Assembly (NCBI GenBank): GCA_043720715.1
Contig: JAYSSF010000065.1
Span: 1-5,329 of the forward strand
Reading direction: 5' to 3'
Source of the DNA: JAYSSF01 sp043720715
GTDB lineage: Bacteria > Patescibacteriota > Gracilibacteria > Absconditabacterales > Absconditicoccaceae
DNA length: 5,329 nucleotides
Shown: positions 1 to 5,329 of the stretch, piece after piece
How the letters are laid out: each line of letters opens with the position of its first letter
Numbering within the stretch: the first letter of the stretch is position 1
Made by a program: the position numbers and the translations under genes
Notes under the pieces: model-generated
What the model saw: only the letters and a program-made list of their open reading frames with translations
What the model was told of the DNA's origin: nothing
Database searches by the model: none

Positions 1-41
1 TAAGAAATACTAGTCATATAGTACTGTTTCTTAGCTTTTTT
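1..41 (+). terminator. Probable Rho-independent terminator of an upstream gene outside the window
   Basis: An imperfect inverted repeat fills the left edge. TAAGAAA (1-7) pairs with TTTCTTA (27-33), TACTA (8-12) pairs with TAGTA (19-23), the loop is about 6 nt, and CTG is unpaired on the right arm. A run of six T follows at 36-41. A stem followed by a T-run is the usual intrinsic terminator layout, but this stem is AT-rich and therefore weak. The window starts with TAA, which could be the stop codon of the upstream gene; this cannot be confirmed without the flanking sequence. Confidence 0.4.
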
Positions 42-45
42 GCTA

Positions 46-180
46 GTGAAAATTGATTATTTTAGTGTTATTTTAGAGGTAGGTTTTGCAGTGTTTCCTT
101 TAGGGCATTATCAAGAATACCGCCTAGCACTTGAACCTCATAAATACTTAGATTATCCATTATACAAATACAAAAAGTAA
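46..180 (+). CDS. Doubtful micro-ORF (44 aa) upstream of the topoisomerase gene
   Basis: A GTG-started frame ends in TAA at 178-180. The frame is open back to position 22, just after a TAG at 19-21, so GTG at 46 and TTG at 40 are both possible starts. The translation is aromatic and basic at its end (it finishes YPLYKYKK) and contains no TGA codon. I recognise no family. There is no Shine-Dalgarno sequence, and it starts just after the probable upstream terminator. The opposite strand of the same stretch (68-160) also holds a 30-codon ATG-to-TAA frame, so the coding strand is unclear. It could be a small gene, the remnant of one, or chance in AT-rich DNA. The last is quite possible. Confidence 0.2.
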   Translation: MKIDYFSVILEVGFAVFPLGHYQEYRLALEPHKYLDYPLYKYKK

Positions 181-192
181 AATCATCAACTA

Positions 193-223
193 TTGACATA
201 ATATAAACAAATCATCATAAAAT
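193..223 (+). promoter_or_regulatory. Putative sigma70-type promoter for the gyrA-led gene group
   Basis: A perfect TTGACA -35 hexamer lies at 193-198. With a 17-bp spacer the -10 would be CATAAA (216-221, 4 of 6 matches). With a 19-bp spacer TAAAAT (218-223, 5 of 6) is an alternative. Transcription would start near 230, leaving an untranslated leader of about 90 nt. A small inverted repeat, ACTTG-GAAT-CAAGT (248-261), lies in that leader and could be an operator or hairpin, but it is too short to interpret. The background is AT-rich, so chance matches are likely; the exact TTGACA is the main support. Confidence 0.4.
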
Positions 224-319
224 ACAAAACATTTTTGTGTGATTATAACTTGGAATCAAGTCAGAAATCACTACTATTCATGATAAATTATTGATTTTTA
301 TCGTTATCTGACTATATCT

Positions 320-2800
320 ATGGAACAAGAACCACTCCTCCCCACCAACAAGGGTATCACCAACAGAACTATCGAAGAAGAAATATCAGAGTCATATATC
401 CAATATGCCATGGCCGTAATCGTGTCTCGTGCACTGCCAGACACTCGTGATGGATTCAAACCCGTAATCCGTAGGATCTTGTACGCCATGTATCAGTCCA
501 AGCTCTTCCACAATGCCAAATACAAAAAATCCGCCAATGTTGTCGGAGATGTCATGGGTAAATATCATCCACATGGAGACAGTAGTATCTATGAAGCAAT
601 GGTAAGACTTGCTCAGCCATGGTCCATGAGATATCCACTGGTGGATGGTCAGGGTAACTTCGGTAGTATGGATGGAGACGGAGCAGCTGCGATGAGGTAT
701 ACAGAATCTCGTCTGACCAAACTGGGTGAGGAGATGCTTGACGATATTGATCTTGAGACGGTCGACTGGAGACCAAACTATGACAATTCACTATCAGAGC
801 CGATCGTCGTCCCTACCAAATTTCCCAATCACCTGTGCAACGGTACCATGGGTATCGCCGTCGGTATGGCGACCAATATGGCTCCACATAACTTGACGGA
901 AGTATTGGACGCATGTATCATGCTCATTGCCTCCCCTGATGCAAGCATCGATGATATCATGGACATCATCAAGTGACCAGATTTCCCCACATGAGGTCAG
1001 ATTTTCGGTTCTGGGATGATCCGCGAGATCTACGCCAAAGGTAAAGGTTCCATCCTATGCCGCGGCAAGACTCATATGGAAGATACCAAGAGTGCGCAAG
1101 TTATCGTCATTGATGAGCTCCCATATCAAGTAAACAAAGCCAAACTTGTCGAGAAGATTGCAGAACTTGTAGGAGATAAGAAGATTGAAGGTATCAGCGA
1201 CATCACCGACGAAAGTAGTAGTAAAACTCCAGTCAGAGTCGTGATCGAATGCAAACGCGGTATCAGTACCGAGACTATCCTCACACAACTATACAAATAC
1301 ACTGATCTCCAGACCAACTTCTCACTCAACAATGTATCTCTTATCGAGAGAGGACAACAGCCAAGACTTGTCAATATCAAAGAACTCCTCGAAGAATATA
1401 TTGAGTTCCGTAGAGAAGTAGTACTACGTAGATCTACCTTCCTCCTTGGAAAAGCTAATGATAGATTACATATTCTCGAAGGATTACACCGTGCGATTGA
1501 TATTATTGATGAAGTAATCGCTCTGATCCGTAGTTCACAGACAACTGAAGAAGCCAAAGATAAGCTTATGAAAACATTTGATTTTTCATCAGATCAGGCT
1601 GACTATATTCTTGCCTTGAGACTTTCGAGGTTGGTTGGTCTTGAGATGCAGAAGATTCTTGATGAAATCGATGAGAAGAAAGCACAAATCGCAGAACTTA
1701 CTGAGATCATCACCAATCCTGCTAGACGTGATGAAGTCATCAATGGTGAGATGGAAGAGATCAAGCGCAAATATGGTGACGCTCGTCGCACTGAAGTGAT
1801 TGATAATGGTGACGGAGATCTCTCCGCAAGCTTCAAACAACTCATGAAAGCTCAAGATCTCAAGAAGGAGCCAGTCATCTGCCTCATCGACAACGAATAT
1901 GGAGTCAAACTCCTCTATCAGAGCAGAATACTCAATATTCCAGATGAGACGATTCACTATACCTATACACATAACCAAGATAAACTCATCGTCATGACTG
2001 ATATTGGTGAGCTTGTTGTCGAGAGACTCAAAGATCTTGGATCATATAATATCAAATCCACCCCACTCAATCCCAAAGAGCACCGATGACTCAAAGGAAA
2101 TATCATCTTCTGTAACACAATCGAAGATGATTTTGAAGATATTATGTTCTGTACAAGCCACAATAATATCAAGAAGATCAAAAAAGATCTTGTTCTCAGC
2201 TTCAAGAAGTTCCCAACCATTGTGATGAATCTCGAGCCAAAAGAGAAGATAACCAGTATCGTGCGCACCAAACCAGGTGATCATGTAGGAGTTCTGACTC
2301 AGGGTGGTTGGATGGTCTTGTTTGCCGAGTCAGATCTGAGACCCATGGGTAAGTGAGCTGGATGAGTCAAAGGTATCGAGCTACAAGAATGAGATAAAGT
2401 AGCAAGCATGTTCGTCTATCAGTGAGAACCGTTTATCATGGTGTACTCTGACTATGCTGGTAAACTCCTCAATATCGAAGATCTCAAATTCCAGAAACGT
2501 GCTCGCAAATGACAAATCGTCGCACTCCTGGAAGACAAAGAGAAGATCACCTGAGGTAGAGCAATCGAAGAATGAAACCTCAGAATCAAACTTAGCAACG
2601 GAGAAACCAAAACCATCCATAACGATGTCATGAAACTTGACGATCCAGAATCATATCTCGAACCTCTCACACAAGTAAGCATCACGATGGTCTATACTCC
2701 ACGACAAGAGTCAGAAAAAGCCGACAAGAAAAAAATAGAAGCAGAACTTGCAGCAGAACAAGCAGCCAAAGAGCAAGCTACTCCATGATTATTTGAGTAA
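320..2800 (+). CDS. gyrA: DNA gyrase / topoisomerase IV subunit A (table 25, UGA=Gly)
   Basis: This is the breakage-reunion subunit of a type II DNA topoisomerase. With a GyrB/ParE ATPase partner it passes one duplex through a cut in another to control supercoiling. The frame spans 826 codons, a normal GyrA length, and ends in TAA. The winged-helix core has the YAMAVIVSRALPDTRDG motif, HPHGDSSIYE, and catalytic Arg126-Tyr127 in AAMRYTE, matching E. coli R121/Y122. Ser88 and Glu92 sit at the quinolone positions S83/D87; Ser is the usual susceptible state. The tower and coiled coil extend to about residue 510 (PYQVNKAKL, then EGISDITDES). From about 517 to 795 there is a beta-pinwheel C-terminal domain, then a charged Ala/Glu/Lys tail. 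Eleven in-frame TGA codons (974, 992, 2087, 2354, 2363, 2390, 2423, 2510, 2552, 2573, 2786) are read as Gly; the first two restore the family motif GPDFPTGG. No canonical GyrA box (QRRGGKG) is seen in the first blade; QKRARKG (725-731) lies in a late blade. ParC therefore remains possible, though many CPR genomes carry one such gene. There is no Shine-Dalgarno; the ATG was chosen for family N-terminal length. Confidence 0.95.
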
Positions 2801-2827
2801 AATTCTTTATCTCATAGATCAATCTAC

Positions 2828-3313
2828 ATGAACTCTACATCCATTGTGCGTACGATATTAGTAGTATTGCCATTCTATGTACTATTCTGCGGAATAGCTG
2901 GTTTACTGACTTTTAGGATGATTAGAGACTACAACAGAGTCTACTATTTTATGGTGCATCAGGTAAATCATATTATGTACTATTTCTGCCTTCTTATTGC
3001 CAAGCACAGAGAGATTATTCCCAAGTTTGAAGAATTTGTACCACTTGTATTTGCCCAAAAAAAGACTTTCTTCTTCCACACCAAACATACCCTCAAGGAT
3101 TATACTGACTTATATTATGGACTAAAGGACGATATCTTATATACTGAGAAATATATGGACAAACATCTTCACGATCGTGATCAGTTGATACCTATCGAAG
3201 ACGCTCTTAAATTTCTCAATAAAATCAACAACTCTGTATATTTTATGCGAATATTATTTGCTATTTTCACATTCGGGATTTGACCTGCTGTAATCTTTAA
3301 GCCGATAAGGTAA
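2828..3313 (+). CDS. Small two-helix membrane protein, faintly LemA-like
   Basis: This 161-residue protein starts 27 bp after gyrA and ends in TAA. One in-frame TGA (3281) read as Gly adds ten residues (GPAVIFKPIR) to what the standard code would give. A hydrophobic helix spans about residues 6-29 and a second one about 138-156; the middle part is helical, aromatic and charged. After the first helix come YNR (35-37) and, about 28 residues later, REIIPKF. LemA-family proteins have a similar order and spacing: N-terminal membrane helix, YNRL, then a DLIPNL motif. The residues between them do not match LemA well, and LemA normally lacks a C-terminal membrane helix, so this resemblance is only a hint. 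The function is unknown. Its spacing suggests co-transcription with gyrA, but no functional link is evident. No ribosome binding site is seen; the ATG was chosen because it directly precedes the membrane helix. Confidence 0.8.
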
Positions 3314-3324
3314 AATGGTAGCGG

Positions 3325-3346
3325 GTTACGAGTAGTGAGTTACGAG
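3325..3346. repeat. Short direct repeat GTTACGAG x2 in the gap before glyA
   Basis: GTTACGAG occurs at 3325-3332 and again at 3339-3346, a period of 14 bp, joined by TAGTGA. It lies in the 57-bp gap between the small membrane protein gene and glyA. It may be a degenerate intergenic repeat, or a paired binding site upstream of glyA. Two copies are too few to decide. Confidence 0.5.
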
Positions 3347-3370
3347 TTTTATTTGTTTATATATCTTCAT

Positions 3371-4741
3371 ATGACACAGCTCCAGTGATTTCTTCAAGCT
3401 GAACTTGAGCGCCAACAAAACTCCCTCGAGCTTATTGCATCAGAAAACTATACCTCTCCTGCCGTAATCGCTGCATATAGCAACGTCTTCACCAACAAAT
3501 ACTCTGAATGATATCCATGAGCAAGATACTATGGTGGTAATGAAGTCGTGGATGATCTTGAGCTATATACTCAATCATTAGCATTACAAGTATTCTGACT
3601 TAATCAATCCTCCCTGATAAGGGAGGGGGACCCGCAGGGTGGTGGGTTTGCAGAACGAGGCGTCAATGTACAGCCGCTGTCTGGTTCAGTGGCTAATCTT
3701 GCTGTATATACAGGAGTGCTGGAAGCATGAGACACTATCCTTGCGATGGACCTCAGTGCATGATGACATCTCACTCACGGTATGAAACTCAATGCTAGTG
3801 GTAAATACTTCAACATCATCTCATACGGAGTCAAAGCAGATGGCACAATCGACTATGATCAAGTGAGGTCGCTCGCACTCGAACATAAGCCAGCCATGAT
3901 TGTGGTCTGATTTAGTAGTTATCCAAGATCGATTGATCGAAATTTCTTTGCCTCAGTCAAACAAGAACTACAAACACAGCATAGTCATCATAGTTTCCTC
4001 ATGGCTGATATTGCTCATATTGCTGGCCTGATAGCTGGATGAGTAATTGATGGTCCATTTGATCATGGATTTGATATTGTCACTACCACAACTCATAAAA
4101 CTCTTAGAGGCCCAAGATGAGCTCTCATCTACTACAATCATGCATGATGGAGATCAGAGAAAGTCCTCAAAAACGGAACAATCAAAGTTACAACTCTCAA
4201 AGATCTCATCAATCGTGGAGTTTTCCCAGGAGTACAAGGTGGGCCATTTGATCATGTATTGGTCGCCAAGGCTGCATCATTCCTCGAGATTTTGGATCCA
4301 GCGACTGACTGGTCATGATACTGCTTACAAGTACTCAAAAATGCGAAGATATTGGCCGCATGACTCGTCGCTCGTGGATGGTCAGTAGCAACATGAGACA
4401 CCGAAAATCATATCGTCATCCTCGACGTCACAGCTAAGAATCTCCCCTCTTGAGAAGGAGGGGTCGGGGGAGGTTTAACAGGCAAGATAGCAGAAAAACT
4501 CCTCGAGGATATTGGACTATCGGTCAACAAACAGCTCATCCCCAATGATCCTCGCCCACCCATGGACCCATCATGAGTCAGACTAGGTACGCCAGCAATC
4601 ACTACCAGAGGGCTCAAAGAATCGGATATTGAAATCTTGGTTGATATTATTGACACTATCCTGACCCAGTGACAGTCATCTATTCAATCTCAGAGAGCAA
4701 GAGTCCTCGAGTTATGTCAGAAATATCCACTTCCTTATTAA
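3371..4741 (+). CDS. glyA: Serine hydroxymethyltransferase with two in-frame repeat insertions (table 25)
   Basis: This PLP enzyme interconverts serine plus tetrahydrofolate with glycine plus 5,10-methylene-tetrahydrofolate, supplying cytosolic one-carbon units. The 456-residue frame shows the SHMT signatures in order: LELIASENYTSP, TNKYSEGYPGARYYGG, VNVQPLSGSVAN, GGHLTHG, MADIAHIAGL (Asp213, His216), TTTTHKTLRGPRG with the PLP lysine at 243, FPGVQGGP, and GVRLGTPAITTRG with the carboxylate-binding Arg404. Seventeen in-frame TGA codons are read as Gly, including both glycines of EGYPG and a TGA-TGA pair (3761-3766) for the GG of GGHLTHG. E. coli GlyA has 417 residues. Much of the excess comes from two insertions, about residues 79-93 (between FGLN and GVNVQ) and about 358-368 (between KNL and TGK), each made of a palindromic G-rich repeat. 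All recognised catalytic residues are kept, so the enzyme is probably active. The start is the ATG giving the normal N-terminus before LELIASENY. No Shine-Dalgarno is visible. Confidence 0.95.
3606..3649 (+). repeat. Palindromic G-rich repeat, copy A, inserted in frame in glyA
   Basis: The element has a perfect 7-bp hairpin, CCTCCCT (3609-3615), loop GATA, AGGGAGG (3620-3626). A smaller hairpin follows, ACCC-GCA-GGGT (3630-3640), then the tail GGTGGGTTT. About 45 nt (15 codons) are extra compared with SHMT homologues, where FGLN runs within a few residues into GVNVQP. The encoded peptide contains SLIREGDPQGGGF and is unlike the surrounding enzyme. Its layout (C-rich arm, short loop, G-rich arm, then a GGTGG-type tail) is shared with copy B at 4442-4476, so I treat both as members of one interspersed family. 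No target duplication is obvious. I infer that it is mobile or non-autonomous; the sequence does not prove it. Confidence 0.75.
4442..4476 (+). repeat. Palindromic G-rich repeat, copy B, inserted in frame in glyA
   Basis: CCCCTC (4444-4449) pairs with GAGGGG (4458-4463). The inner TT and AA extend the stem, with one bulged G and a GAG loop. The tail TCGGGGGAGGTTT follows. Eleven codons (4442-4474) are extra relative to SHMT, which reads KNL directly into TGK. The peptide is LPSGEGGVGGG, and its first Gly is a TGA (4451), so this insertion would stop translation under the standard code. Its tail ends in GAGGTTT where copy A ends in GTGGGTTT, and the two copies are read in different frames relative to that tail. 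The copies are related but not identical, so they were either inserted long ago or derive from different subtypes. Confidence 0.8.
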
Positions 4742-4752
4742 AGGAAATTTTT
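4731..4752 (+). terminator. Probable terminator overlapping the glyA stop codon
   Basis: TTCCTT (4731-4736) and AAGGAA (4741-4746) form a 6-bp stem with an ATTA loop, followed by A and five T (4747-4752). The glyA TAA (4739-4741) lies in the loop and the first base of the right arm. The placement fits an intrinsic terminator closing the gyrA-to-glyA group, but the stem is short and AT-rich, so termination may be leaky. Confidence 0.45.
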
Positions 4753-4826
4753 CTTGCACGATATGTCTCGTTTTCTTACTCAACTTCATTATCCTATATT
4801 CATTTTTTATCCTATGATAAACTTAG

Positions 4827-5329
4827 ATGACAGTATATGGATCTTATAAATATCGAGGAATTATGACATGAATTATAATCCTTATATCATTTTTTGCTAA
4901 TCAAGTATGAGAAGCCGTTCCTCTCATAGTAGTATCAGGTGCTATAAGTATCTACAAATTCTATAAATATCATCAAGTTCAAAGAATTAAAAATGATGAC
5001 TGAACAAATACAATTTCATATAAAGCAAAAATAGAAAGTCTTGAAATTAATTGACTCATTACAACTACTGGTAAGTACAGTATTACGCCACACTATGTTG
5101 TAAAAATGAAATTCTATAACACATACAACGCATTAGAATCATATAAGTTTCGTCTCCTTGAAAGAATAATACCGCAAGAAATAGTAAATATTATTATCAA
5201 TCAAACCGAAAACGAGCAAATAGAGAGTTTAAAGCAACGAATACTTAAAGAATATGATGGTGAAATAACCGTAAAAGAACAAATAAGTAATCAAAGTAAT
5301 AGATATATTATCGATCCTCTTGAAAAATA
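4827..5329 (+). CDS. Membrane-anchored hypothetical protein, 3' end beyond the window
   Basis: A frame of 167 codons stays open to the right edge. It contains four in-frame TGA codons (4869, 4908, 5001, 5052) and no TAA or TAG over about 500 nt of AT-rich DNA, which supports a real gene under table 25. A TAG directly before ATG 4827 fixes the earliest start. ATG 4863, with GAGGA a few bases upstream, is an alternative that would begin at the hydrophobic part. Residues about 13-46 are hydrophobic with a polar break (ANQVGEA), forming one long helix or a hairpin. A soluble, basic, strand-like domain follows (YKAKIESLEI, HYVVKMKFYN, YKFRLLER), ending near YIIDPLEKI. The layout, a membrane helix pair then a small beta domain closing with a Y-I-D pattern, recalls DUF3592-type proteins, but this is an impression only. 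The function is unknown. It is separated from glyA by 85 bp and the probable terminator, and is more AT-rich than glyA. Confidence 0.75.

Noticed and set aside
344..362. Possible third copy of the palindromic repeat near the gyrA start
   Set aside because: Some C-rich then G-containing sequence is present, but there is no proper stem, no G-rich tail, and it codes for a plausible GyrA N-terminus.
1126..1557. 143-codon minus-strand frame opposite gyrA
   Set aside because: It is the antisense shadow of a conserved coding region, low in complexity (rich in Ser, Leu, Ile, Arg), with no family resemblance.
974..2800. gyrA as a pseudogene or several fragments broken by stop codons
   Set aside because: All interruptions are TGA in a single frame with no shift, they fall on conserved glycines, and the neighbouring genes show the same pattern. 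Decay would give mixed stops and frameshifts.
4047..4388. 113-codon plus-strand frame inside glyA
   Set aside because: It overlaps the SHMT catalytic region in another frame. The glyA frame carries the PLP-lysine motif, and this one shows no recognisable domain.
4408..4656. 82-codon minus-strand frame across repeat copy B
   Set aside because: It is an antisense shadow of glyA. The Pro-rich stretch is only the complement of the G-rich repeat.
320..5329. UGA as tryptophan (tables 4/25 confusion) or selenocysteine
   Set aside because: Tryptophan is written TGG where the families expect it, TGA columns match glycine, and dozens of selenocysteines in GyrA and SHMT would make no sense.
1..5329. 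CRISPR array, tRNA, rRNA or a transposase gene
   Set aside because: I saw no regularly spaced repeats, no cloverleaf or rRNA signature, and no transposase motifs on either strand.

Overview
The window most likely comes from a candidate-phyla-radiation bacterium that reads UGA as glycine (translation table 25), that is, Gracilibacteria (BD1-5) or Absconditabacteria (SR1). With the standard code every gene here falls into fragments. With TGA read as Gly, four continuous plus-strand reading frames appear, the three complete ones end in TAA, and the TGA codons fall on glycines that are conserved in well-known protein families. I cannot tell the two phyla apart from this sequence.

Layout. Positions 1-319 are intergenic: an AT-rich hairpin with a T-run at the left edge (probably the terminator of an upstream gene), a doubtful micro-ORF, and a probable promoter near 193-223. 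Positions 320-2800 encode a type II topoisomerase A subunit (GyrA/ParC family, 826 aa, 11 in-frame TGA codons). Positions 2828-3313 encode a small two-helix membrane protein with faint LemA-like features (161 aa, 1 TGA). A 57-bp gap carries a short GTTACGAG direct repeat. Positions 3371-4741 encode serine hydroxymethyltransferase GlyA (456 aa, 17 TGA codons). A short hairpin plus T-run overlaps its stop codon. Positions 4827-5329 begin an AT-rich membrane-anchored protein that runs off the right edge (4 TGA codons so far).

The first three genes lie on one strand with gaps of 27 and 57 bp and no clear terminator between them, so they could be one transcript. Nothing links them in function: DNA topology, an envelope protein and one-carbon/glycine metabolism. 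None of the four starts has a convincing Shine-Dalgarno sequence at the start chosen here.

The most notable feature is a pair of short G/C-rich palindromic repeats, related to each other, lying in frame inside glyA at 3606-3649 and 4442-4476. They add about 15 and 11 residues at positions where the SHMT family has short surface loops. The second copy contains a TGA in the reading frame, so it can only be read through because UGA is a sense codon. This resembles the in-frame palindromic elements known from Rickettsia genes, here in a recoded CPR genome.
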